NCBI GenBank assembly: GCA_003049465.1
Contig: PYSS01000090.1
Coordinates: 62,001-126,000, forward strand
Direction: 5' to 3'
DNA: 64,000 nucleotides
Origin: Magnaporthiopsis rhizophila
Lineage: Eukaryota; Ascomycota; Sordariomycetes; Magnaporthales; Magnaporthaceae
Shown: one piece after another, positions 1 through 10,745 of the stretch
How the letters are laid out: every line of letters begins with the position of its first letter
Position numbering within the stretch: position 1 is the stretch's first letter
Translations under genes and position numbers: made by a program
The notes under the pieces: generated by a model
Told to the model about the DNA's origin: nothing
The model's input: only the letters and a program-made list of their open reading frames with translations
The model's database searches: none

Positions 1-1
1 C

Positions 2-755
2 ATCGGCTTCGGCGGCTCCTCGCGCGAGGCCGGCCGGCACCCCCGGGACTCGAGCTACGACAGCTTCGACTGGATGGACCGCTTCGGCGACCCGGACTTT
101 GGCTACCACAAGCTCCTGGGCCAGGTGGTGGCCCTGCTCCTGGTGGAGCTGGCGGACCGGCCGATCCTTCCCTTCGACATGGAGGCGTTTGCAAAGTCCA
201 TCACGTCCTGGGCAGACGAGTTCATCGCCTGGGCCGAAGGCAAAGGGGCGCGCAAGCCCCACGACGGGCACGCGCCGCTCGACCCGATGCGCATCCGCGA
301 CGCCGCAAACGCAGTAGCCGCGGGAGCGCGCAAGTTTGCGCAGTGGGAGATGGCCTGGGAGAACACGGTGCTCGCATCGGGCTCTTACGAGACGCTCATG
401 CTCGGCCGCCAGCGCACAGAGTACAACTCGCGTCTGGCCATGCTCGACACGAACCTGCTGGATATGGACGACACGGGCGGGGTATGTCTGTTTGCTTATT
501 CTCTGTGAAATTCCTTGTCCCTCACCTTTCCAAATTCTTTGTTCTGACAGTATCTCTTTTTTTGTCCAGGTTCCAAATCGAACCCAGTTCAAACACGTCG
601 TCTACGGACCCAAACTATGGGTCAGTCACGAGCCGGGATACTTCCCGGCAGTCCGCGACGCCATTGAGGCCGGCGACTGGCCCTTGGCGAACCAGATGAT
701 GGACAAGGCCGTGAACATTATGAAAAAGGCCGCCGGGAGTCTGATGACGCGGTGA
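2..755 (+). CDS. Glutamate carboxypeptidase II / Vps70-like M28 family protein, C-terminal part
   Basis: This is the 3' end of a gene that starts left of the window. Exons are 2-481 and 570-755, joined in phase 0 across a GTATGT...CCAG intron of 88 nt, giving about 221 residues. The first part (YDSFDWMDRFGDPDF, then GYHKLLGQ and PILPFD) matches the end of the M28 peptidase fold of glutamate carboxypeptidase II, PSMA and yeast Vps70. The rest is the all-alpha transferrin-receptor-like dimerisation domain, ending VVYGPKLW...PGYFPAVRDAI. Family members are type II membrane proteins of the vacuolar or cell-surface system. Whether this copy keeps the zinc ligands cannot be judged, because that part lies outside the window. 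Confidence 0.8.
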
Positions 756-786
756 CATGGCCGGAATATTTTGCATTCTACTTTCT

Positions 787-817
<31 letters not shown>

Positions 818-1668
818 GGGGGGGGGGGGGGGGGGGGNNNNNNNNNNNNNNNNNNTTTTTTTGTGGGGGGGGGGGGGGGGGGGGGGGTGATATGATGCTT
901 GCCTGGTTCTTTCCTTTTCTTTTTCTTGCATGTACAGCTTGAACTAACTGCATCAAAGCTTCTTTTGTTCTTTCCCTTGGAAGCCTATATCACATATACG
1001 GGCATCCCGTCTAGTCCTGTTTCTTCTTCTTTTTGTCTTAAAGGTATCTAGGTATACATTGGGTTGGTCACTGTCGGGTTTCTCGGCGGATTCCTGGGAC
1101 ACCAAAGAAAGCGATGGAGGACGCTTTTGAAATACTTCACTGGACTTTTTTTATCCCCTGCAGCATAGGACGCGGCGTTTTCTTTTTCCTGTTCTCTTTT
1201 TTTGGCTTGATATGGTGGCCGCTGAAATAAAGATATGGGAGAGGTCAGAGACACCTCTCCTGCATGTAACTCATGTTTCGGGCTGAACATTCTCTGGTTG
1301 ACACCGATTCTCATGCAGAACGTTTGTTTAATTGGAGGTTGGAAATGGATTCCAGACCCAACAGCAACGTGAACGGCAATGACCGTTGTGACATGACCGT
1401 ACGACTGAGCCACCAGGCAAAAGTAGGCACAGCCACACAAACCCCGGATCCCCAACGACTTGGCTGGGCGCCACACTTACGTCGTGCTGTGGAACCCTGC
1501 GAGACAGCCGACTTACTGTGCGGCACGCTACACTGACACGCAGCCCGAACCCGACATCTGAGCTGGAACTCGAACCAACCCCAGACCTAACACTCCAAAC
1601 ACCACCCCCAAGGCAATGCTACCACCTTTACCCCGCAACTCCAGACGGCCCAAAGCAAGACAGACACA
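756..1668. other. Intergenic region with assembly gap
   Basis: There is no convincing gene between the M28 gene and the auxilin gene, which point the same way. The stretch holds a long T run, a G run, an 18-base N gap and a second T/G run (about 790-887), then ordinary AT-rich 3' sequence and the auxilin promoter. A TATCTAGGTA element lies at 1045-1054. Confidence 0.7.
790..887. other. Assembly gap flanked by poly-T and poly-G runs
   Basis: Positions 838-855 are N. The left flank is about 28 T then about 20 G; the right flank is seven T then a nearly pure G run. Such poly-G runs are typical of no-signal base calls in two-colour short-read sequencing, so the G bases are probably not genomic. 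Confidence 0.75.
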
Positions 1669-4596
1669 ATGGACGACCTGTCGGGGCTGAATTGGTCGAC
1701 GACTCCGGCCAACGGCAGCTCCAAGCCGCCGCCCATGAACCCCTCCAGCGCCTTCTCGTACCCGTCGCTGCGCCCGACCCCGTCGCCCCAACCGTCCGGC
1801 CGCAACACCCCCCTCTCCTCGCAAGGCTCCGGCGCCTTCAAGCCCCCCGCGGCGGTAGCCAAACCGGCACAGGACAGCTTCAGCGGCTTGGTGAACTTTG
1901 GCACCATCAAGAGCACGGCGAACCTGAGCCTACGCGAGCAGCAGGAGCGCCTCGAGGCGGAGAAGCGCAAGAAGGAGGAGGAGAGGCGGAAGCAGGCACA
2001 GGCGAGCTTTGGCGACGGCCGCTTCCTGGACTCGCTGGGGCAGGGCGGCTCGAGGTCTGCAACGCCGGCGGCGGCGGCGGCTGCGGGCTCGCAGAACGGC
2101 AAGGCCAAGGATGCGGACGACGACCTCTTTGCGGCATTCAAGTCTACCACCCAAGTCGACAATGCGAGTCACTTCCCGCCGGGCTCTCAGCTCGACAAAC
2201 AGGCCGCGGTCTCGAGAGGACCCTCACCGGCCGCCGCCCCAGTCGCGGCCCCGGCCCCGGGTTCGGGTCTCAGCAACCCCGGCTCCTGGGCACAGCCGGG
2301 TGGCTCGAACGGCACCTTTGTCGACGACGACGACCCGTTCGGCCTCAGCGAACTGAAACCCAAGGCGCCAGCTGCCGCCGCCGTGGTGAACGACGACGAG
2401 GAGGACGACCTTCTTGGGGACTTGGGACGACCCGTCGAGGAGGTGCGGAGGGAGCAGCAGGCCAGGGCCCAGGCCAAGGCGCCGAAGCGTCCTGAGCCCG
2501 AGCCCGGGAAGCCGATTGAGCATTCGGAATCCGAATCGGAGGACGAGGAACCCCGCGCAGCATCAAACGATCCGTTCGACAAGGCCGTTTCCCAAATAGT
2601 GGATTACGGCTTCACGCCCGAGAATGCCAGGAGGGCCCTTACAGAAAGCGGCGCTGGGCTCAACGTCCAGGCGGCCGTCAACTGGCTGCTGGATGACGCC
2701 CACAGGCAGGCAAAAGAGAAGTCGCGAAGGAAACAGGGCTCGTCCAGCCGCACCAGGGAGGACGAAGGCCAGTCTTCTTCTTCGGGGCGCGCCAGGGGCC
2801 CCAGCCCGGCCTGGATGGGCGGGGACGACGTGCTCGGCGGCAGGGACAGCAGGTCACCGGCACGTGGCGCCGAGGCGGACTTTGCGAAAACAGCGGCCGC
2901 GATAGGGAATAACCTATTCAAGTCGGCAAACTCTCTGTGGAAGACCAGCCAGAAGAAGGTGCAGAAGGCCGTCGCGGACTTCCAGCAGGAGGGAGGCGAC
3001 CCGAGCCAGCCAAAGTGGATGAGGTCGGCACAGCAGGATATGGGTCATGATGAGCGGCGCAGGAGAGCAGACGGTACCGACGAGGCAATGATGCTGGAAT
3101 CCGGCAGCCGGCCGGGTCGGCGTCCTGCTGATGAGTCGAGAAGGCACCCGAGCAGCACGGGCTCGTCACGCAACCAGTCACCAGCCGTCCGGGAGGCATC
3201 TTCGAGCAGGAGCCAGGCTGTGCCCAAGTGGCAACAGTCCAGCCAGCCGCCTCTCAAGGACCCTCGGTCCCGCATCAACAAGCAGGAGATCGAGGAGCAG
3301 AGCTCGCAGGCCTATGTCAGTCCCGCCAGGAGGAAGAAGGCAACGCCACAGCCACAAGCCGAAGCCAGGGCTCCGCCGCCGCCGCCGCCGCCGCCGCCGG
3401 AGCCCGAGGCGGACCTCCTTTTCGGCTCCGACGCCCCAAGCCGACCCCAGACGCGCCTTCCTCAGCGCCCCTCCCCCCAGCCCTCACCAGGCCCAGGGTC
3501 CAACGCCGGAAGGCCATCCAACAACCCGTCTCCCCGCCCTGCCGCGCAACCTCGTCCAGCCCCTCGGCCGGCCCGCCAGATCCCGCCACTCGACGCCGCC
3601 GCGCTACAGACGTCAACCAAGCACCGCCTCGAGGGAACCGCGCACTTCAAGCGGGGAGACTACGCGGCGGCGCACGCGTCGTACAGCACGTCGCTCTCGG
3701 CGCTTCCGGCGACGCACCCGCTGGCGATCCTGCTGCTGTGCAACCACGCGCTGACGGCGCTCAAGACGGGCGAGCCGCGGCAGGCGGTCGATGACGCCGA
3801 CGCGGCCGTCAAAATCATCGGGCCGTCCAAGGGCGAGGGCGAGACGGTGTCACTGAACGGCAGCAGCGGCGGCGAGACTCGCGACATGAAGGACCTCTAC
3901 GGCAAGGCGCTCACGCGCAAGGCCGAGGCGCTCGAGCAGATGGAGAAGTGGAGCGACGCGGGCGTCGTGTGGCAGCTGTGCGTCGAGTCGGGCGTCGGCG
4001 GGCCCACGGCCATCGCGGGCCGGCAGCGCTGCCAGAAGGCGCTGGCGCCCAAGCCCAAGCCCAAGCCTTCGGCCCCCGCGGCGGCAGCACGCCCAAAGCC
4101 GAGGCCGGCCGCGGCGTCGTCGTCGTCGACCTTGTTGTCGGGTAAGGACTCGGAGGCGGTGGAGCGGCTGCGGGCGGCCAACGCGGCGGCGCAGCAGGCG
4201 GACGCGGAGAAGTTTGCGCTCGTGGACAAGGTGGACGCGCGCATCGCGGCGTGGCGCGACGGCAAGCGCGACAACCTGCGCGCGCTCCTGGGGAGCCTCG
4301 ACCAGGTGCTCTGGGAGGGCAGCGGGTGGAAGAAGGTGGGCCTGCACGAGCTCGTCGTGGCCAACAAGGTCAAGATTGTGTATATGAAGGCCATTGCCAA
4401 GTGCCATCCCGACAAGGTGAGTCTCTGCGGGTATATTTGCTCCCTCTCTCTTTTTAGTGAGTGTTCTCACTGACAATATACCTGCCTCGTATAGATCACG
4501 CAAGACGCGAGCACAGAAGTTCGCATGATTGCTGGCACCGTCTTCAGCACGCTCAATGAGAGCTGGGACAAGTTCAAGGCGGAGAATAATCTGTGA
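1669..4596 (+). CDS. swa2: Auxilin-like J protein (Swa2-type clathrin uncoating factor)
   Basis: Exons 1669-4416 and 4495-4596 join in phase 0 (GTGAGT...TATAG), giving 949 aa. The protein starts MDDLSGLNW at the first in-frame ATG. A long disordered N-terminal half carries DPF motifs (near residues 221 and 300), which bind clathrin adaptors. A UBA domain follows at about 301-345 (VSQIVDYGFTPENARRAL). A proline-rich linker leads to TPR repeats at about 649-775. The C-terminal J domain (about 852-949) has HPD at residues 913-915; the intron falls one codon after HPD. This UBA-TPR-J order is that of yeast Swa2, which recruits Hsp70 to strip clathrin from vesicles and also supports cortical ER inheritance. 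The protein is longer than the yeast one because of the disordered part. Confidence 0.9.
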
Positions 4597-4809
4597 TGAC
4601 GAATTTTCACGGAGGGACGAGGGGCTGAACTACAGTTTATGCCATAGCTCGAAAACAGCTTAACCGGCCACCTGGTTGTCCATTGATAGAATTTCTAGCG
4701 AGAATCGGTTACCAGAAGCATTGCGATGGTGGATTATATGAACTTCTGGTTGCGTTTGTGAGAGCGAGCCTGCCTCATCTTGCTACTACTATCTTAGGCA
4801 CCTAGGTAT

Positions 4810-5384
4810 CTACAGCCCCAGACTCCTCCTGACAGAGTCGCGCACCTTGTTCTCATACTCTTCCCTCCGCTCGCGCCACATCTTTGCGGCCTCGACGTTG
4901 GCGGGGCTCTCGTCGTTGGGCTCGGCCAGCATGCTCATGACGGAGATGAGGATCTTCTCGACCGACTGGATGGGCGACCAGCGCTCCGACGCGTGCTCGT
5001 AGTGGTTCGGGTCGTCTCCGGGCGGGTGGAGGATTGAGATGCAGACGAGGCCGCTTGGGTAGACTTTAAGGGCATTAACATTACGCAGCGAACAGGGAAG
5101 GTAGGAGGTAAAGTAGGTAGTCGTCATCAAAACGCACCATTGGGATGCCATATCTCCCCCAGAAACTTCATGCTCGGCGGCGCAAGCGGGTAGTCCTTGG
5201 GGAAGCGCAGCTCGGCCGGGAAGACGCCGCCCTCGAAAGGGGTGCCCTCGGGCCCCATGATCATGGCCTCCCAGTGCAGCAGGTCGTCCTCGCTGACCGG
5301 GCCGGCGGTGATGCCCTCGGGCGGGTTGTTGGTCAGGGCCCGGTACTCCTGCAGGAGCCGGCGGTGGGCGGTCGACTGGGCCAT
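4810..5384 (-). CDS. ubc7: Ubiquitin-conjugating enzyme E2, Ubc7/UBE2G2 type
   Basis: Exons 5384-5138 and 5063-4810 on the minus strand join in phase 1 (GTGCGT...AAAG), giving 166 aa, close to the 165 aa of human UBE2G2. The start is MAQSTAHRRLL. The catalytic fold shows the HPN motif (80-82) and the active-site cysteine at about residue 90 in LVCISILHPPGDDPN. The acidic loop just after the cysteine (PGDDPNHYE) marks the Ubc7/UBE2G class. Ubc7 works at the ER membrane with Cue1-like partners and the Hrd1/Doa10 ligases in ER-associated degradation. Its last codons lie about 210 nt from the convergent end of the auxilin gene. Confidence 0.95.
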
Positions 5385-5822
5385 TTAGCGGTTGGCCTGC
5401 GGGGCAGTTTTTTTTGGTTGTTTGTTTGGCGAGGCGACGAGGGGAAGATGAGAACTCGCTGGTCTGCTCAGGAAACGGCGGACGGAATCACTGTTTAGAA
5501 GATGTGTACTTGGGGGTTTCCGGGCAGGGATTCACAAAGCCATCCATTCACATCCAACTACGACAACGCCGCCTGACGAAACGTCCCGAAGCTCCCAGCG
5601 GCCTGGCACCCATTAGAGGTGACCCGCAGGGGATCGACCGCCGCCTGACCCCACTTTCACCCGAACACACCACCACAGCCCAGTGTGCGCTAGCACGCAA
5701 TTGGCCATGCCGGGATGGTGGGATGGAAACATGAAGCTTCCAATTTTGGTGCAATTCCAAGCCCACCAGAACCTCACTGCGACAATGGAATCAAGCTCTG
5801 CCCCAACCACAACCAGACAGTC
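5385..5822. promoter_or_regulatory. Divergent intergenic promoter region (ubc7 / Mmc1-like)
   Basis: These 438 nt separate two outward-pointing starts and must hold both promoters. No clear TATA box is seen. The in-frame sequence upstream of 5823 begins with an ATG at 5715, but the mitochondrial-type N-terminus starts at 5823. Confidence 0.55.
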
Positions 5823-7796
5823 ATGCCGCCACGGTTAGCCCTCACGGGCGCCGCCCGCAGCCCAAGAAGGGCAGCCGCGGTCTCGATCCCTTCCGTCTGC
5901 CTCTTCTGCTCCGTCGCCCCGCGCCGATCGAGTCCCAGAGCGTCCTTTTGGGCCCGACAGCGACGGCCGTTTGCAACACCACGAGCAGAGTCGACCGCCG
6001 CGTCTCCACGATCCACCACCGAGAACCCCCGCAGGAGACTAGAGGATGCACTGCTGGAGCTCCAGAGGCGGGCGCCCAGCTATGTCAACCTGTCCCGCGT
6101 CCAATTGGCGCTGCAGGGCCTGCGCCAGGACGCTGGCAGGGAGTCGGTGCGCCTGGCTATGTTGGGCCTAGGCGGCACCAGCGCGGCCAAGGGCCTGCTC
6201 CAGGCCGTGCTCGCCGACCCGCTGTCGCCCGAGCAGGAGTGGGAGAGGAAGCTAGCCGGCCACGACGAGAGCCGGCCGCTCCTGATTCGGATCCGACCAG
6301 ACCAGTCCGAGCAGGAGCACGAGGAGCAGCCCGTCCCGAGCTTCGTGTCGCCTGCCGCGCCATCGAAGACCCAGACCCTGCTCGAGATGCCCGTCTCCTC
6401 GCCCACGCTCAATGGACAAGACATCGAGATCCTGCTGACGGGCATCGGCCCGATGGAGCCTGAGCAGGGGATCGGGGCTCTCGCGGCCCTGGAGGAGGTG
6501 GCCCTAGTGCCCGCCATCGACATCCCGACGTCCAGCACCGGGAGGATGACGCAGATCACCACTCCCGTCCACAAGGCCCTGGTGGTGGCCGACAGCATAC
6601 TGGGGGCCACGCAGGTCTCGGCCATGCCCATCTCGAGCAGCGCCGACGAGGTGGCGGCCGCGGTCAACCTTAAGGGCATCACCGACGACGACGTCGCCGG
6701 CTGCCCGTTCGTCAGGATCGACGTCGAGGGTGGCAAGCACGCCATCGCGCTGTTCCGACGGGACGTCGGAAACGCGATACAGTACGAGACGCTGTGGTTT
6801 CAGAGCAACATCAACAAGGTCAAGGACTGGCTCTTGGCCGGGGTGCTGTCGTCGTCGGACGACGGGACAGCGACAACCAAGCCGGCCGTGCGCCAGCTCG
6901 TGGCCTCGGTCATCCAAGGCGCGCTCGCGGCGGTGCGGGCCGGCGAGGCCAAGGCTTCATCCGCGACGCTGAGCCGCAAGGCCGCGGCCGGGGACGCCGA
7001 CGCGGCGCTGTCGCGGTGGGCCGAGGCGGCGCACTCGGAGCTGGAGAGCCAACTGGACCTCGCGTTCGCGGGCCATCGGTGGCGCAAGCTCGGCTGGTGG
7101 AAGCTCTTCTGGCGCGTCGACGACGTGGGCATGATCTCGACCGACATGATCGCGCAGCGGTTCCTGCCCGCGGCCGAGCGCAATCTTATCTACCTCGCTG
7201 GGCGCATCAGTGGTGCGGGGCTGGCCGCCGGTGACAGCAGCAGGGCGCCCGAGTACCCCGCCCCGGCCGCCGTATCGGGAACTGAGGAGCCGGCGGGGAA
7301 GACAACGCCGACGGAAGAGGCCACGACGGCAGCCACTACTACCACTACCACTACAACTACACTTTGGCCAACGCACATCCCGCACACGCGGCGGTACCTG
7401 CTCGACAAGAGCGTGCCGGCGCTGCAGGCCCTGGCGCAGAAGCTGGTGTTGCAGACGTTGAGCACGTCGACGCTGACGACGTCGCTCGGGATCCTGGCCT
7501 ACATGTCGTCCTTTGGCGCGTACGAGGCCGGCGCGGTCGCCGCCCTCGGAACCGTGTGGAGCATGCGCCGGATGCAGAAGAGCTGGGAGACGGCGAGGGA
7601 GTACTGGGAGGGCGAGGTCCGCGAGGAGGGTCGCAAGGCCGTCAGGGCCGTCGAGACCAGCGTCGAGGAGGTCCTGCTCAGGACCGCTGCCGAGGATGGC
7701 GGCGGCCAAGGTACAGACGACGCCGCCGCGCGCGAGCTCGCCATGGCCAAAGAGCTAGTTGGCCGGGCCGAGGAGGCGCTCGCGGAGCTGAAGTAG
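5823..7796 (+). CDS. Mmc1-like fungal mitochondrial protein
   Basis: A single exon encodes 657 aa from the ATG at 5823 (MPPRLALTGAARSPRRAA). The N-terminus is rich in Arg, Ser and Ala with no acidic residue, a typical mitochondrial presequence. A more upstream in-frame ATG at 5715 would add 36 residues that hide it. The middle is alpha/beta-like with repeated Val/Ala-rich segments. Near residues 554-578 lies a hydrophobic Gly/Ala-rich hairpin (LGILAYMSSFGAYEAG), followed by an amphipathic helix (RRMQKSWETAREYWEGEV). This layout resembles the fungus-specific mitochondrial family that includes fission yeast Mmc1, linked to inner-membrane organisation and division. The name is from memory of the family and is the less certain part; a conserved mitochondrial membrane protein is the safer call. 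Confidence 0.6.
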   Translation: MPPRLALTGAARSPRRAAAVSIPSVCLFCSVAPRRSSPRASFWARQRRPFATPRAESTAASPRSTTENPRRRLEDALLELQRRAPSYVNLSRVQLALQGLRQDAGRESVRLAMLGLGGTSAAKGLLQAVLADPLSPEQEWERKLAGHDESRPLLIRIRPDQSEQEHEEQPVPSFVSPAAPSKTQTLLEMPVSSPTLNGQDIEILLTGIGPMEPEQGIGALAALEEVALVPAIDIPTSSTGRMTQITTPVHKALVVADSILGATQVSAMPISSSADEVAAAVNLKGITDDDVAGCPFVRIDVEGGKHAIALFRRDVGNAIQYETLWFQSNINKVKDWLLAGVLSSSDDGTATTKPAVRQLVASVIQGALAAVRAGEAKASSATLSRKAAAGDADAALSRWAEAAHSELESQLDLAFAGHRWRKLGWWKLFWRVDDVGMISTDMIAQRFLPAAERNLIYLAGRISGAGLAAGDSSRAPEYPAPAAVSGTEEPAGKTTPTEEATTAATTTTTTTTTLWPTHIPHTRRYLLDKSVPALQALAQKLVLQTLSTSTLTTSLGILAYMSSFGAYEAGAVAALGTVWSMRRMQKSWETAREYWEGEVREEGRKAVRAVETSVEEVLLRTAAEDGGGQGTDDAAARELAMAKELVGRAEEALAELK

Positions 7797-8240
7797 GCGA
7801 AAACGAAAAAAGAGACGGCACCCTCTGCCGATCATGTACAATAAACAACCAAACGCTGTACACACAAACTATTACCACGTCTTAACGACAAAATATTCAG
7901 CGCCGTCGCTAAGTTTCAGCTCCCTTTGCATCACACCAAACGTGGTTTCACCGCCAAGTTGGATCTAGGTTGAGGGCATCTGGTATATCGCCCCCGCTCT
8001 TCTTCCCCGTACTATGCAATCCAGAAACGCCATGGGGGAATCTTTCTCTTTTTTTTTTGCCGCAGAAACAGATAATTTGGCATGAACCAAATATGCGTCC
8101 CTTTTTGCCTGTTCCCATAGTCACCTGGGCCGCGGTGATCACAGAAAATATGCGGCTGGAAATCTCGACTTTTTCCTGGAATCGTAGGCTGGCCGCCCTT
8201 TTTTGTATTTTTTTTTCCAAGCACCAGTCCGTTCGTTCCC
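7797..8240. other. Convergent intergenic region
   Basis: This stretch lies between the stop codons of the Mmc1-like gene (+) and smd3 (-). It holds AT-rich 3' UTR sequence for both, including AATAAA-like ACAATAAAC near 7840. No gene is seen. Confidence 0.6.
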
Positions 8241-8768
8241 TCAGCCCCTGCCTCCCCTCCCGCCACCACCTCCTCCACCGCCCCCGCGGGCTCGGTTGAC
8301 GGTCGCGCGGCCGCGGGCGAGACCGACACCGCGGCCCCTGACGTTGCGGCTCCGGAACATGGGGGCGTTGCGCAGCATGTCCGGGACTATGAAGAATCGC
8401 ACGTGGCTGCCGCGGATGTAAACCTGGTCCAGGTGGCTGACGCGGCCGTCGCGCGCCGTGACGGTGATGTCGCGGAGCTGGATGTTCATGTTGTCTTCGG
8501 CTGTTTTGTGGGCGTGTTTGTCTTGTGTTAGCCTGGGGACTATAGGGAGGCAGGTTACAGGCACGCCCGCGTACCTTCTATCAGCTTGCCGCGGTAGGTC
8601 TGGCCCGTTGTGATCTCGAGCGTGATGATGTGGCCCTGTCCCGCGCGCAAGCATCCGCCGTTAGCACTACTTGTCAATCGTAAAGAAAAGCCTGTCGATT
8701 GGGTTCTACGTCCGCCTCACCTGGGCCTCATTTAGGAGCTTGATCGGAATGCCGATTGTGGAAGTCAT
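8241..8768 (-). CDS. smd3: Small nuclear ribonucleoprotein Sm D3
   Basis: Three exons on the minus strand (8768-8721, 8635-8575, 8500-8241) give 122 aa. The first encodes MTSTIGIPIKLLNEAQ; the joins are phase 0 (GTGAGG...ACAG) and phase 1 (GTACGC...ACAG). The Sm fold is complete: Sm1 begins GHIITLEITTGQTYRGKLIE and Sm2 is in VYIRGSHVRFFIVPDMLR. The tail is rich in Arg and Gly (GRGVGLARGR, then poly-Gly), as in SmD1 and SmD3, where arginines are methylated for snRNP assembly. SmD3 is part of the heptameric ring on U1, U2, U4 and U5 snRNAs. Three exons for 122 residues is intron-dense, with introns of 85 and 74 nt. Confidence 0.96.
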
Positions 8769-9782
8769 CTTGGGCGTGCGTCTGCTCGTCTCGCCGAAAC
8801 GGGTTGGAAGGGCGGGCAGTTTCGCGGGCGGGCGGGCAAACAGCAGCAGGAGCTCCCCTTCCCTTTCTCGCAATCGCAATCGGGCAACCCAACGCCACGG
8901 TGGGAAATTTTGCCGGGGAGCTTGCGCCACTTTGTGGCTGACCGAACTAGACCAAGACCAGCCTTCCCGCCGCCCCGCACAAGAAATCTGACGTCAGGCC
9001 GCAAGGCTAGGAAGCATGGAAAGGCCATTATTCCAGACGCCTTTTAAGGCCGCCAATCGTATTATCACCTCGCAACGGAAATCCACGCATCTGCAAATGC
9101 AAGATTGCCTTTTCCGCTTTTTTTTTTTTTTTCCTGCACACCCCCCGTTTCATTGGGGCGTGCCTGGCGGACCATGACGGGAGATCTGGGATGGTTCGCG
9201 CGCCAAGGCAGGGTCAACAAAGACCCAATGAGCATCGACAAATAATACAAAAAAGGCAAACCCATTGAAGCGAGCGGTCGGTGCCAGATATGACCCATTT
9301 CAAGCGAGCCACAACTCGGGGCACATGTCTCCGCCCGTAGCGCACTGCAATTTCAACCTTGCCGGGACTAGCCTTCCGCGACAGATACTTTTCTCTGTAT
9401 GTTCCTGGTGCATTAGGTACCCTCCGAAGCATGGCGTCGCTTTATCTCACGCCCACACACGTCTCTTGAACATATCTGACTCACATAGCCTCGTCGTAGC
9501 CAAGGCAGACGAGTTCCTCGTTAGTACAAAGATGGGGGTATAGGGCGTGTGCCGAATGGTGGGTGCCAGTGGAAAGGCATCATCTTTACGGGCCTAGCCT
9601 TTCCGTTCCCGGCAGCAGGGCGATAAAGGCGTCCGCCCGGTAATCCGCGTATATATACCACGCAATACCAACACTGCGGCTATAAAGAGGGCCGTACTCT
9701 CCGCTCTTGGTGCTTCTCCTTGGTTGCCGTGCACGCCGCAAATCCAAGAAGAAAAAACCCACATTGTCCCAGCTGAACCAAT
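8769..9782. other. Divergent intergenic region (smd3 / Gln-rich ORF)
   Basis: About 1 kb between two divergent genes. It has a T tract near 9118-9132 and a TATA-type element near 9650 on the side of the Gln-rich ORF. No coding potential is evident. Confidence 0.55.
9650..9657 (+). promoter_or_regulatory. TATA-like element upstream of the Gln-rich ORF
   Basis: The run TATATATA lies about 130 nt before the ATG at 9783, with a second TATAAAG at about 9680. Spacing and strand fit a core promoter for the downstream ORF. Confidence 0.4.
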
Positions 9783-10204
9783 ATGCCACACAAAACTCAG
9801 CGAGAACCTACTTCGACCAAGGCGCGGCGCCATCACAATGCGGAACTACGACGCCACCCAGACGACCACCAATCTCATCGACCCGAGCGATCTCATCACC
9901 ACCGGCAGTCTTTTGTCGAAGACGAGTGGACCGGGTGGCGGCGATACAACGAGGGATCATGCTCCGAAGCGAGAAAAGATCCCGTCACGGGTGAGAAGCC
10001 ATGCATACCTACATTACCCCAACACACCCAAAGAACAGACATCGCTAACAGCCCCCCAGGTCAATGGGTATGCAAAGTCATCACACCAAGCTACCCCAAC
10101 GGCATCCTCGTAAACACCATAGAGCCAACAGCCACGTACCCCCCGAACACACCATCCATCCTGCATGCACAACCAGCCTACGGTCCCGTCGAAACACCCT
10201 GGTC

Positions 10205-10242
<38 letters not shown>

Positions 10243-10745
10243 CCTGGCCTCCCACGCTTCAATCGCCTCCCGATCCCTGGCCCCCGTCCCCAACGACACG
10301 CTGGGAAGAGCCCCAACCGCAAGCTCCCACCTCGCCCGTCGCAGCAGACCAGTACGCGGTTCACGGACAGATGCCCGAACAACAGCAGCAACAACAAGAG
10401 TACGAAAACCACCCTGCAGCCGACAACATCAGCAACTTCAGCCACGACGCGGGATCCGCCGCAGCAGCCCGCCCCAAAAGGCGCGAGATGCGGGTCTCGA
10501 TGGGCGACGACGCCAACACGGAGATATTGCTGTCCCGAGACCTCCGGGAGTCGGGGCGGGTCAAGTTCACCGTCGAGGACATGGAAAGCAGCATCACCTT
10601 CAACACGCGCCGCCGCCGCAGCTGCGGTAGCGGCGGTGATGACGGAGGAACTCGGAGGACGACGGCGGATCGGCCGCCGCAAAGCCACGGGTGGTCGTCG
10701 GGACGGTCGAGGGAAGGGGCATATCGGCCCCACCATGACGACTGA
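9783..10745 (+). CDS. Hypothetical Gln-rich protein
   Basis: An uninterrupted frame encodes 320 aa from the ATG at 9783. The family is not recognised. From about residue 95 it reads like real protein (GQWVCKVITPSYPNGILVN), then a run of 12 Gln encoded by 12 CAG codons, another Gln-rich patch, and a basic C-terminal block (KRREMRVSMGDD...SGRVKFTVEDMESSI). The N-terminal 75 residues are His/Arg-rich and less convincing. A second ATG at 9838 in another frame opens MRNYDATQTTTNLIDPSDL, which looks more natural, but no consensus intron joins it in phase to the downstream part. The true start may need a missed small exon or reflect a base error. Confidence 0.45.
10206..10241 (+). repeat. (CAG)12 microsatellite
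   Basis: Twelve uninterrupted CAG triplets encode poly-Gln within the hypothetical ORF. The pure repeat is likely to vary in length between strains. Confidence 0.95.

Noticed and set aside
5715..5822. Upstream ATG extending the Mmc1-like protein by 36 residues
   Set aside because: The extension is unlike the rest of the protein and would bury a good mitochondrial presequence that starts at 5823.
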